A stretch of DNA of 64,000 nucleotides from Paraburkholderia hiiakae (GTDB lineage Bacteria; Pseudomonadota; Gammaproteobacteria; Burkholderiales; Burkholderiaceae): assembly GCF_904848665.1 (NCBI RefSeq), contig NZ_CAJHCQ010000003.1, positions 248,001 through 312,000 of the forward strand, read 5' to 3'. Under the pieces are notes generated by a model that made no database searches, had not been told where the DNA came from, and saw nothing but the letters and a program-made list of their open reading frames with translations. Each line of letters begins with the position of its first letter. Within the stretch, counting starts at the first letter, position 1. Positions 38,055 to 45,915 of the stretch are shown here, piece after piece. Made by a program: the position numbers and the translations under genes.

Positions 38055-39632
38055 CTAGCTGCGGCTAAGGCCGAGTTCGTCGTAGAGACGGTCGACGCGC
38101 GTCTTCACGGCCGCGTCCATCTCGATCGCGCGGCCCCATTCCCGATCCGTTTCTCCGGGCCACTTGTTGGTCGCGTCGAGCCCCATCTTCGAGCCGAGAC
38201 CGGCCACCGGCGAAGCGAAGTCGAGATAGTCGATCGGCGTGTTCTCGACGAGCACCGTGTCGCGCGCCGGATCGATACGCGTGGTGATCGCCCAGATCAC
38301 CTCCTTCCAGTCGCGAATGTCGACATCATCGTCGACCACGACGATGAACTTTGTATACATGAACTGCCGCAGGAAGCTCCACACCCCGAACATCACGCGT
38401 TTTGCATGCCCGGGGTAGCTTTTCTTCATCTGCACGATCGCCATGCGGTAGCTGCACCCCTCGGGCGGCAGATAGAAGTCGGTGATCTCGGGAAACTGCT
38501 TCTGCAAGAGCGGCACGAACACTTCGTTGAGCGCCACGCCGAGCACCGCCGGCTCGTCCGGCGGTTTGCCCGTGTACGTCGAATGGTAGATCGCATCGCG
38601 GCGCATGGTGATGCGCTCGACCGTGAAGACGGGGAACCACTCCTGTTCGTTGTAGTAGCCCGTGTGGTCGCCGTAGGGGCCTTCGAGCGCGTGCTCGTAC
38701 GCGGCGCTCGCGCCTTTGGCGGGACGTGGCGGCGCGCCGGCGGGTGCGGGGCCGGGCTGGGCCGCCTGCGGGTAGATGAAGCCCTCGAGCACGATCTCGG
38801 CGCGCGCGGGCACCTGGAGGGTGTCGACGCCGGGCGTCAGGCACTTCGCGAGCTCGGTGCGGGCGCCTCGCAACAGGCCCGCGAACTGGTATTCGGAGAG
38901 CGTGTCGGGCACCGGCGTCACGGCGCCGAGGATCGTCGCGGGGTCGGCGCCGAGCACGACCGCCACGGGATACGGCTTGCCGGGGTTCTTCAGCGCGAAC
39001 TCGCGGAAGTCGAGCGCGCCGCCTCGATGCGCGAGCCAGCGCATGATGAGCTTGTTGCGGCCAATGAGCTGCTGGCGGTAGATGCCGAGATTCTGGCGCG
39101 TCTTGTTGGGACCGCGCGTGACGGTCAGGCCCCACGTGACGAGCGGGCCGGCGTCGCCAGGCCAGCAGGTCTGGATCGGCAGCTTCGCGAGATCGACGTC
39201 GTCGCCTTCCCAGACAATCTCCTGGCAGGGCGGCGCGCTCACGGTCTTCGGCGCCATGTCCCAGACGGCCTTGGCGAGCGTGAGGAGCTTGCCTGCGTCC
39301 TTCAGTCCGCGCGGCGGCTCGGGCTCCTTGAGCGCCGAGAGCAGCCGTCCCACGTCGCGTAGCGACTCGAGCGCGGCACCGTCGCCGCCGCTTTCCGGCG
39401 CGTCGATGCCCATGCCGAGCGCCACGCGCCGGGGCGTGCCGAACAGATTGCCGAGCACCGGGAATGCGTGCGTTGAACGGTTCTCAAAGAGTAGGGCCGG
39501 GCCACCGGCGCGCAGGACGCGGTCGCACAGCTCGGTCATTTCCAGTACCGGAGAGACAGCTTGTGGGACGCGGCGCAATTCGCCGAGCGTCTCCAGGCGA
39601 CCAACGAAGTCGCGCAGGTCTTTGTATTTCAT
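38055..39632 (-). CDS. ubiD: UbiD family prenylated-FMN decarboxylase
   Basis: 525 residues of the UbiD family, which use prenylated FMN to decarboxylate aromatic acids. UbiD proper acts on octaprenyl-4-hydroxybenzoate in ubiquinone synthesis. Family features include [14 protein letters not shown] at the N-terminus, [15 protein letters not shown] in the first third, and [16 protein letters not shown] with the active-site Glu near residue 335. An N-terminal insertion after residue 90 and a Pro/Ala-rich stretch at about 305-320 are not typical. UbiX is not encoded nearby. The gene is divergent from the lytic transglycosylase. Confidence 0.88.
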   Translation of the reverse strand: MKYKDLRDFVGRLETLGELRRVPQAVSPVLEMTELCDRVLRAGGPALLFENRSTHAFPVLGNLFGTPRRVALGMGIDAPESGGDGAALESLRDVGRLLSALKEPEPPRGLKDAGKLLTLAKAVWDMAPKTVSAPPCQEIVWEGDDVDLAKLPIQTCWPGDAGPLVTWGLTVTRGPNKTRQNLGIYRQQLIGRNKLIMRWLAHRGGALDFREFALKNPGKPYPVAVVLGADPATILGAVTPVPDTLSEYQFAGLLRGARTELAKCLTPGVDTLQVPARAEIVLEGFIYPQAAQPGPAPAGAPPRPAKGASAAYEHALEGPYGDHTGYYNEQEWFPVFTVERITMRRDAIYHSTYTGKPPDEPAVLGVALNEVFVPLLQKQFPEITDFYLPPEGCSYRMAIVQMKKSYPGHAKRVMFGVWSFLRQFMYTKFIVVVDDDVDIRDWKEVIWAITTRIDPARDTVLVENTPIDYLDFASPVAGLGSKMGLDATNKWPGETDREWGRAIEMDAAVKTRVDRLYDELGLSRS

Positions 39633-39910
39633 TGGGGGCCAGTCTTGGACAACTCAGTGGGCAACTCGCTGAGCAACCCGGCAGGCCGGCTCGCGCGGCC
39701 AGACGGGGGCCGGATTGGACAACTGCGCGGCGGTTGCAGGGCGGCTGCAGTTCGCGGCCGGTGCTTGAAGCCGGACGAAACGCGGCGTAACGATTGTCGA
39801 TTTTACCTGTGTTGGCTGACGCACGCTGCTAGCTAATCCGCATAACAAGCCGCAGACCCCCTTGGCACGCGGTTTCCGACCGACTGAACGATGTTCATCA
39901 TTACAATTAG
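39633..39910. other. Upstream part of the ubiD / lytic transglycosylase intergenic region
   Basis: About 280 bp of GC-rich sequence before the AT-rich promoter cluster. No gene, hairpin with T run, or RNA gene is supported. It presumably contains the ubiD promoter. Confidence 0.35.
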
Positions 39911-39962
39911 TTATAGATTTGACATTCTATAGTATTGACGATCTATAACAGGCTGCTAGAAT
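39911..39962 (+). promoter_or_regulatory. Promoter with tandem 16-bp repeats and central palindrome
   Basis: A TTGACG box at 39935-39940, a 16-bp spacer and TAGAAT at 39957-39962 form a good sigma-70 promoter. Over it lie two direct repeats, TTGACATTCTATAGTA at 39919 and TTGACGATCTATAACA at 39935, identical at 12 of 16 positions. TTATAGAT (39911-39918) and ATCTATAA (39941-39948) form an inverted repeat whose exact centre is the palindrome CTATAG (39927-39932). The order suggests an operator. Confidence 0.55.
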
Positions 39963-40300
39963 CCGTCCACACTGGTTGCAGGGTTTGAAATTTTTAACCA
40001 CCTTCCCGGCCCTTCAGACGCAACGCGTCGCCGTTTTGCCGAACCCCTGCACGGCTTGCATACGGTCTTGATTGGTTGTCCTCGTCAGCGCCCCTTCGCG
40101 CTGGCTTTTCGCGTGAGAACTCCCGGCGCGCGCACACTGCGTGCCTGGTTGTCCAGGAGGAGTTCCACCCACGGCGTACTTGCCGTTTTCCCGACACCGC
40201 TGCCGCACCAGCCAGGGCGCGCGGTGTCTTGATCCTGCAATTGGCCGTCTGCCTCGTGCCGACCCCGCTGCCGGATCATGCAACATGGGGAGATCTGTAG
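39963..40300 (+). other. Long 5' leader of the lytic transglycosylase gene
   Basis: About 330 bases would lie between the predicted start of transcription near 39969 and the ATG at 40301. It includes a CAGCGC/GCGCTG hairpin at about 40086-40103 and a CAGGAGGAG purine run at about 40154. No encoded leader peptide is convincing. The final ribosome site is GGGGAGATC. Confidence 0.4.
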
Positions 40301-41521
40301 ATGAATACCTGGTTATCGTGGTGGCGCGCCGACGAGCGTGTAGCGCTTGGCCTGCGTGCGCTGCTGCGTCGTGGCACGCGCCTCAGCCATCACTTGTTCA
40401 GCATCGTTGGTGGCTGTGCCGTTGTGCTCGCGGTTGCCGTCTGGCTGCTGCCCACGTGGCGCGGCACGCTGGCCGCTCGCGTGATGCCCTTCGTCTCTGC
40501 AGCAGTGCAGGCCGGCCCGGCACGTCTGCTGCAAGGCAACCCGCTGCCCTCGTTCGCGCCCCCTGGTGTCGCGACCAACGACGACAACGCCGACGGCGCG
40601 ATGCTGCCCACGGCGCTCGCGCCTGATGCCAATGCGACCGGCCCTGTCGGCGCCACGGGCATTTCGCTCGCGGGCTCCAACGGCACGGTCGCGAAGGTTG
40701 CGACCTCGGTGTCGAACGGCGGGATCGCCACACTCGACGCCGTGACGCTCAACGGCCTCGATCCGCGCGCGCTGCCCACCAGCGTCGGCTCGCTGGCGCG
40801 CATGATTCCGCCCCAGCGCATCACACCCGACGCACGCGACGACCGCGTGCTCGTCTCGGCGCGCGAGCAGGCGCTCGTTGCTACCTATCTGGCGCGCCGC
40901 TACCGTGTGGCGCAGGAGCCGGTTGGCGAACTCGTGAAAGCGGCGTTCGACACCGGTCGTGAAGTGGGGCTCGATCCGCTGCTGCTGCTCGCCGTGATGG
41001 CGATCGAATCGGGCTTCAACCCTTACGCCGAAAGCGGTGTGGGCGCGCAGGGCCTCATGCAGGTCATGTCGAAGGTGCATTCGGACAAGTTCCAGTACTT
41101 CGGCGGCCAGCGCGCGGCACTCGATCCGCTCGCGAACATCAAGGTCGGTGCGCTGGTGCTCAAGGATTGCATCGCGCGCGGCGGTTCGCTGCCGGGCGGC
41201 CTGCGCCTCTACGTCGGTTCGAGTACGCCCGACGACGGTGGCTACGGTGCCAAGGTGATGGCCGAGCGCGGGCGTCTGCGCGACGTCGCCCGCGGCCGCA
41301 ACGTGCCGATCAATGCGCCGCAGGCGCCCGTCACCAGCACGGCTAGCGCGCCTGCGCCGCAGAAAGTGGCGAGCATCAACGGCGAGAAGCGTGTGCACGT
41401 GACGCTCGACAGCGCCCATGCGATCGTCGAGAAGTCGTCGGCGAACAGCGGTTCCGATCAGGACGACGCCAGCACGAGCACGACGGCCCAGAAGCACGGT
41501 TCGCCGGAACTGGGCGCTTGA
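40301..41521 (+). CDS. Transmembrane-anchored lytic transglycosylase (SLT domain)
   Basis: 406 residues. One N-terminal hydrophobic helix (about residues 33-52, LFSIVGGCAVVLAVAVWLLP) should anchor the protein in the inner membrane with the rest in the periplasm. A linker rich in Thr, Gly and Ala (about 60-150) precedes the SLT domain at about residues 200-330. Its catalytic Glu lies in AIESGFNPYAESGVGAQGLMQVM. The C-terminal 60 residues are again low complexity. It cleaves peptidoglycan glycan strands; which process it serves is not shown. Confidence 0.85.
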   Translation: MNTWLSWWRADERVALGLRALLRRGTRLSHHLFSIVGGCAVVLAVAVWLLPTWRGTLAARVMPFVSAAVQAGPARLLQGNPLPSFAPPGVATNDDNADGAMLPTALAPDANATGPVGATGISLAGSNGTVAKVATSVSNGGIATLDAVTLNGLDPRALPTSVGSLARMIPPQRITPDARDDRVLVSAREQALVATYLARRYRVAQEPVGELVKAAFDTGREVGLDPLLLLAVMAIESGFNPYAESGVGAQGLMQVMSKVHSDKFQYFGGQRAALDPLANIKVGALVLKDCIARGGSLPGGLRLYVGSSTPDDGGYGAKVMAERGRLRDVARGRNVPINAPQAPVTSTASAPAPQKVASINGEKRVHVTLDSAHAIVEKSSANSGSDQDDASTSTTAQKHGSPELGA

Positions 41522-41549
41522 GTATCTAGCTGAAAGATCGGACGCAACG

Positions 41550-41578
41550 AAAAAGGCACCCTCGGGTGCCTTTTTTCT
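41550..41578. terminator. Terminator between the lytic transglycosylase and aminotransferase genes
   Basis: AAAAGGCACC / GGTGCCTTTT stem with a CTCG loop and TTTTTT tail. It serves both converging genes. Confidence 0.85.
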
Positions 41579-41597
41579 ATTGCGCGACCCGTACGGA

Positions 41598-42791
41598 TCA
41601 GCGGCCGAAGAACGTATGCAACCTGTCGACCGCTTCTTCCAGGCGCTCGTACGCCGTGGCATACGAGAGCCGCACGTACTGGCGCGGCGCGGCGACGCCA
41701 AAGTCCATGCCGGGCACCATGACCGTGCCCGCGTCGTGCAGCATCGCGCGGGTGAGCGCGTCGCTGTCGCCGGCGGCGCGGTGCGTGACATTCGAGCAGT
41801 CGGCGTAGACGTAGAACGCGCCGTCGGGCATCACGGGCACCGTGAAGCCGAGCGACTCGAGCGCCGGTGCGATGAAGTCGCGGCGGCGCTTGAATTCCAG
41901 CCGGCGTGCTTCGTAGATCTTGAGCGTGTCCGGCTCGAAGCAGGCGAGCGCAGCATGCTGCGCGAGCGCCGACGCGCAGATGAACAGGTTCTGCGCGAGC
42001 TTCTCGAACGCACCGGTGAGCGAGGGGGGCACCACGAGCCAGCCCAGTCGCCAGCCAGTCATGTTGAAGTACTTCGAGAAGCTGTTGACGGTCACCACGT
42101 CGTCGCCGAACGAAAGAGCGGAGACGGGCGGCGCGTCGTACGACAGTCCCTGATAGATCTCGTCGACGATCGTGAAGCCGCCGCGCGCGCGTACGGTTTG
42201 CACGATGCGCTTGAGTTCGGCGGGCTCGATCGACGTGCCGGTAGGGTTCGACGGCGAGGCGAGCAGCACGCCGCGCGTGCGCGGCGACCACAGGCGCTCG
42301 ACATCGGCGGCGGTGAGCTGGTAGCGCGCTTGCGGGCCGCTCGGCACGAGCACCGGCTTGCCTTCCGCGGCGGCCACGAAGTGCCGGTTGCACGGATAGC
42401 AGGGGTCGGGCATCAGCACTTCGTCGTCGCGGTCGACGAGCGCCGTGCACGCGAGCAAGAGCGCCGCCGAGGCGCCCGCCGTCACAACGATGCGCGCGGG
42501 GTCGACAGTCAGGCCGTACGCGTGCTGATAGTGCGCGGCGATCGCCTCGCGCAGCGCGTGGATACCGAGTGCGCTCGTGTATTGGGTGACGCCGCGGCGC
42601 AGTGCGGCGGCGGCGGCCTCGACGACGGGCTCGGGCGCCGTGAAGTCCGGCTCGCCGATACCCATGTGGATGATGTCGCGTCCAGCGCGCTCGAGCTTCG
42701 CGGCTTCCTTCGCCAGTTCCATGACGTAGAAAGGCTGGATCTCGTCGACGCGCGCGGCTAGCCGCAGCAGCGGTTCGGCAACGGTGTTCAT
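41598..42791 (-). CDS. Class I/II pyridoxal-phosphate aminotransferase
   Basis: 397 residues of fold-type I, class I aminotransferase. The family marks are present: MGIGEPDFTAPEPV near residue 43, GASAALLLACTALV, the NPTGT block, DEIYQGLSY, and the Schiff-base Lys in NSFSKYFNMTGWRLGW (about residue 237). A C-terminal Arg for substrate carboxylate (YVRLSYA) is also seen. This pattern fits alanine/aspartate-type aminotransferases; the substrate is uncertain. It follows nusB by 88 bp on the minus strand. Confidence 0.87.
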   Translation of the reverse strand: MNTVAEPLLRLAARVDEIQPFYVMELAKEAAKLERAGRDIIHMGIGEPDFTAPEPVVEAAAAALRRGVTQYTSALGIHALREAIAAHYQHAYGLTVDPARIVVTAGASAALLLACTALVDRDDEVLMPDPCYPCNRHFVAAAEGKPVLVPSGPQARYQLTAADVERLWSPRTRGVLLASPSNPTGTSIEPAELKRIVQTVRARGGFTIVDEIYQGLSYDAPPVSALSFGDDVVTVNSFSKYFNMTGWRLGWLVVPPSLTGAFEKLAQNLFICASALAQHAALACFEPDTLKIYEARRLEFKRRRDFIAPALESLGFTVPVMPDGAFYVYADCSNVTHRAAGDSDALTRAMLHDAGTVMVPGMDFGVAAPRQYVRLSYATAYERLEEAVDRLHTFFGR

Positions 42792-42879
42792 GCGGGTATT
42801 TCCAGTACTGACAGATCACGCGCGCGGCGCGCGGGGCAGGGCGCTCAGGCGCACCCGCTTGCCCCGGCGGCTCGCGTTC

Positions 42880-43314
42880 TTATGACTTGCGGGCGTTTTG
42901 CGCTTCGGTGGCGCGCAGTTGCGCCGCGAGCTTGTCGAGCACGCCGTTCACGTACTTGTAGCCGTCCGAGCCGCCAAAGGTCTTCGTGAGCTCGACTGCC
43001 TCGTTGATCACGACGCGGTACGGAATGTCGACGTGATGCTTGAACTCATAGGTCGCGACGAGCAGCACCGCGCGTTCGACGGGCGAAAGCTGCTCGATCG
43101 GACGGTCGAGGCACGGCGTGATGGAGGCGGACAGTTCGTCCGACTCGCGGATGACGCCGTTCAGGATCGCATCCAGATGCTCGTGATCGGCCTTGTCGTA
43201 GCCCTGCGAACCGCGCAGCTGCGCGTCGATCTCGCCGGCGGGCACACCCGACAGCAGCCACTGATACAACCCCTGCGTGGCCAGTTCGCGGGAGCGGCGG
43301 CGCGCGCTCTTCAT
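42880..43314 (-). CDS. nusB: Transcription antitermination factor NusB
   Basis: 144 residues, all-helical RNA-binding protein that joins the NusA/B/E/G antitermination complex on rRNA operons. [20 protein letters not shown] at the N-terminus and [32 protein letters not shown] in the second half are NusB signatures. The start overlaps the ribH stop by 4 bp (ATGA), so it is translationally coupled to the riboflavin gene. Confidence 0.96.
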   Translation of the reverse strand: MKSARRRSRELATQGLYQWLLSGVPAGEIDAQLRGSQGYDKADHEHLDAILNGVIRESDELSASITPCLDRPIEQLSPVERAVLLVATYEFKHHVDIPYRVVINEAVELTKTFGGSDGYKYVNGVLDKLAAQLRATEAQNARKS

Positions 43315-43826
43315 TGCTGTTCCTCTTCGTCTTCCTCGTCTTCTTCGTCGTCGTCGCCGCCGTCGAGCTGCTCCAACGCCACCGTCAGGTTCGCCATTTC
43401 CACGGCGACACGCGCGGCGTCACGGCCCTTTTCGGTCATGCGGGCCACGGCCTGCTCGTCGTTCTCGGTGGTGAGCACGGCGTTCGCGATAGGCACGTTG
43501 AAGTCGAGCGAGACGCGCGAGATGCCCGAGCCGCTTTCGTTCGAGACGAGCTCGAAGTGGTACGTCTCGCCGCGCACGACCGCGCCGAGCGCGATCAGGG
43601 CGTCGAACTGGCCGCTTTCGGCGAGCTTTTGCAGCGCGAGCGGGATTTCGAGTGCGCCCGGCACGGTGACGAGCAGCACGTCTTCGCCCGTTACGCCAAG
43701 GCGTTCGAGTTCTTCGATGCAGGCGTCGGCGAGGCCATTGCAGACGGGTTCGTTAAAGCGCGACTGGACGATGCCGATGCGCAGTCCGTCGCCGTCGAGG
43801 TTCGGTTGGTATTGTCCGATTTCCAT
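43311..43826 (-). CDS. ribH: 6,7-dimethyl-8-ribityllumazine synthase
   Basis: Condenses the RibBX product with the pyrimidine to lumazine, the penultimate step of riboflavin synthesis. The 171 residues include [18 protein letters not shown], the [14 protein letters not shown] block and [17 protein letters not shown] with its catalytic His. An acidic tail ([17 protein letters not shown]) adds about 15 residues compared with the usual 154-160. The tail probably extends from the icosahedral shell surface. It lies between ribBX and nusB. Confidence 0.96.
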   Translation of the reverse strand: MEIGQYQPNLDGDGLRIGIVQSRFNEPVCNGLADACIEELERLGVTGEDVLLVTVPGALEIPLALQKLAESGQFDALIALGAVVRGETYHFELVSNESGSGISRVSLDFNVPIANAVLTTENDEQAVARMTEKGRDAARVAVEMANLTVALEQLDGGDDDEEDEEDEEEQQ

Positions 43827-43883
43827 GTGGTGTCCGTAAGTTCGGTTGAGCGTGGTGACGCGTGAAAAGAGCGCGATGCGACT

Positions 43884-45050
43884 TCAGGCGCGCGACGAGG
43901 CAGGGTCAGCGGCATCCGGCGGGCAGGGCGCTTCTGCGTTGCCGCCGGGCATCGGCACGAAGCCGGTGACTTCGAGGCCGTAGCCCGACATGCTGCCGAG
44001 GCGCCGCGGCTTCGAGAGTACCTGCATGCGGCCCACGCCGAGTTCGCGCAGGATCTGCGCGCCGATGCCGTAGGTCTTGAAGTCCACGGGCCGGCGGGCG
44101 AGCGCCTCCGCGCGCTCTTTCTGGTCGAACGCCTTGAAGACGTCGATCAGATGTTCCTTGGGTTCGCCGCAGTTGAGCATGACGATGACGCCCACGTCGC
44201 GCGAGGCGATCTCGCGCATGGCGGCGTCGAGCGTCCACGAATGCGTGGACGAGCCCGTTTCGAGCAGGTCCAGCACCGAGAGCGGCTCGTGCACGCGCAC
44301 GGGCGTGTCAATGCCGGGCTGCGGCGTGCCGCGCACGAGCGCGATGTGCGGGGTGCGCGTGGGGTGATCGACGTACATGATCGCGCGGAACGGGCCATGC
44401 GCGGTATGCATGGTGCGCTCGGACACGCGCTCGACGATCGATTCGGTGCGGCTGCGATAGTGGATCAGGTCGGCGATGGTGCCGACCTTCAGACCGTGTT
44501 CCTGCGCGAACTCCATGAGGTCAGGCAGGCGCGCCATCGTCCCGTCGTCCTTGATGACCTCGCAGATCACCGAGGCAGGCGTCAACCCCGCGAGCGCCGT
44601 GAAGTCGCAGCCCGCTTCGGTGTGGCCCGCGCGCACGAGCACGCCGCCCGGCTGCGCCATGATCGGGAACACGTGGCCGGGCTGCACGATGTGCTCGGCG
44701 CGCGCGTCGTGCGCGACGGCTGCCCGGATCGTGCGGGCGCGGTCGGCGGCGGAAATGCCGGTCGTGACGCCTTCCGCGGCCTCGATGCTGACCGTGAACG
44801 CCGTGCCGTACTGTGTGCCGTTGCGGTAGGTCATGAGCGGCAGGTTGAGCAGCTTGCAGCGCTCCTGGGTGAGCGTGAGGCAGATCAGCCCGCGGCCGTA
44901 CTTCGCCATGAAGTTGATGGCTTCAGGCGTGACGAACTCCGCAGCGATGACGAGGTCGCCCTCGTTTTCCCGGTCTTCTTCGTCGACGAGGATGACCATC
45001 TTGCCGGCTTTGAGCTCGGCGATGATCTCAGGGGTGGAGGCGAGCGTCAT
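43884..45050 (-). CDS. ribB: 3,4-dihydroxy-2-butanone-4-phosphate synthase with degenerate GTP cyclohydrolase II domain (RibBX)
   Basis: The N-terminal domain (about residues 1-200) is DHBP synthase: [15 protein letters not shown] holds the acidic metal ligands, and [13 protein letters not shown] and [12 protein letters not shown] are conserved. The C-terminal half has the RibA fold but lacks the zinc-binding CLTGD...CDC motif; at that point it reads [14 protein letters not shown]. It matches the RibBX hybrid proteins known from proteobacteria, whose second domain is not a cyclohydrolase. Thus GTP cyclohydrolase II must be encoded elsewhere. It is the first gene of ribBX-ribH-nusB. Confidence 0.9.
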   Translation of the reverse strand: MTLASTPEIIAELKAGKMVILVDEEDRENEGDLVIAAEFVTPEAINFMAKYGRGLICLTLTQERCKLLNLPLMTYRNGTQYGTAFTVSIEAAEGVTTGISAADRARTIRAAVAHDARAEHIVQPGHVFPIMAQPGGVLVRAGHTEAGCDFTALAGLTPASVICEVIKDDGTMARLPDLMEFAQEHGLKVGTIADLIHYRSRTESIVERVSERTMHTAHGPFRAIMYVDHPTRTPHIALVRGTPQPGIDTPVRVHEPLSVLDLLETGSSTHSWTLDAAMREIASRDVGVIVMLNCGEPKEHLIDVFKAFDQKERAEALARRPVDFKTYGIGAQILRELGVGRMQVLSKPRRLGSMSGYGLEVTGFVPMPGGNAEAPCPPDAADPASSRA

Positions 45051-45234
45051 GTTGGGATTCTGGCTGGAAAGGCCACATTTTACGCCACGCGGGCGGACGC
45101 GTCGCCCAGAACGCGGGGCGGCGCAGCGCCTTTTGCTCGGTGGCCCTGTGTTCCGGCGCGCCGGGACGGCGGCGAGCGACTGCCGATGTTGGCCGAACGG
45201 CCGACTGGTGCGCGAATCGCGTCGATCTCACACT

Positions 45235-45271
45235 AGTAACGCTTGACGTTATTAACGTAACGCGTTACTAT
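45235..45271 (+). promoter_or_regulatory. higBA promoter with nested palindrome operator
   Basis: TTGACG at 45243-45248, 17-bp spacer and TACTAT at 45266-45271 form a strong sigma-70 promoter. AGTAACGC (45235-45242) and GCGTTACT (45262-45269) form the outer arms of an inverted repeat; ACGTTATTAACGT (45246-45258) is the inner one. Both are centred on 45252. The operator covers the whole promoter, as expected for autorepression by HigA. Confidence 0.7.
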
Positions 45272-45273
45272 TT

Positions 45274-45555
45274 ATGCCGATTACTTCCTTTGCCTGCCGC
45301 GACACCGCGGCGTTTTTTGCCGGGCGACGCGTCGCCCGCTTCGTTGCGATTGAAACGGTCGCTATGCGCAAGCTCCAGCAGATCCATGCGGCCGCTACGC
45401 TCGCGTTCCTGAGGGCGCCGCCGGGCAACCGGCTGGAGAGTCTCTCCGCGGAGCTGGAAGGCTGGTACAGCATCCGCGTCAATGCGCAATGGCGAATCTG
45501 CTTTCATTTCGCGGGCGGCGAGGCATCGGACGTACGCATCGTGGACTATCACTGA
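45274..45555 (+). CDS. higB: HigB-type toxin (RelE superfamily)
   Basis: 93 residues, RelE/HigB fold: ITSFACRDTAAFFAGRR, MRKLQQIHAA and the C-terminal WRICFHFAGGEASDVRIVDYH, whose Arg and His/Tyr match ribosome-dependent mRNA endonucleases. The start ATG lies only 2 bp after the predicted -10 element, so the messenger would be leaderless or initiation occurs elsewhere. It precedes its antitoxin gene by 11 bp, the toxin-first order of hig modules. Confidence 0.85.
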   Translation: MPITSFACRDTAAFFAGRRVARFVAIETVAMRKLQQIHAAATLAFLRAPPGNRLESLSAELEGWYSIRVNAQWRICFHFAGGEASDVRIVDYH

Positions 45556-45566
45556 GGAGCAAAACC

Positions 45567-45872
45567 ATGGCACGTGAAGTACCGCTTGCCACGCCGGGCG
45601 AGATTCTGAACGAAGAGTGGCTCAAGCCGATGGGCATCAGCCAGTACGCGCTCGCCAAGGCGATCGACGTGCCGCCGCGCCGTATCAACGAGATCGTGCT
45701 CGGCAAGCGCGCCATCACGGCGGACACGGCAGTGCGCCTCGCGGTCTATTTCGGCACCGACGCGCGCAGCTGGATGGATTTGCAGGCCCACTACGACACT
45801 GAAATCGCGAGCGAGGCGCTTGCCGAGGTGCTCGCGCGCATCACGCCGCACGCGCGCGCAGTCGGCGCCTGA
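45567..45872 (+). CDS. higA: HigA-type antitoxin
   Basis: 101 residues with an HTH of the Xre/HigA type: PGEILNEEWLKPMGISQYALAKAIDVPPRRINEIVLGKRAITADTA, then YFGTDARSWMDLQAHYD, which is highly typical of HigA. It binds and neutralises HigB and represses the promoter upstream. A GAGGAGC ribosome site is in the 11-bp gap after higB. The pair sits between the converging ABC exporter and divergent ribBX genes and looks like an insertion into a riboflavin gene region. Confidence 0.9.
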   Translation: MAREVPLATPGEILNEEWLKPMGISQYALAKAIDVPPRRINEIVLGKRAITADTAVRLAVYFGTDARSWMDLQAHYDTEIASEALAEVLARITPHARAVGA

Positions 45873-45915
45873 GCCGGCTTGCGGCGGGAGCGCGCGAGCG
45901 CGAAGGCGTGTCGCT

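Noticed and set aside
36513..39362. A 949-codon plus-strand frame over gabD and ubiD
   Set aside because: It is antisense to both enzymes and has no start site or motif.
45051..45234. Possible FMN riboswitch upstream of ribBX
   Set aside because: None of the conserved RFN element blocks was found on the minus strand in the region before the ribBX start.
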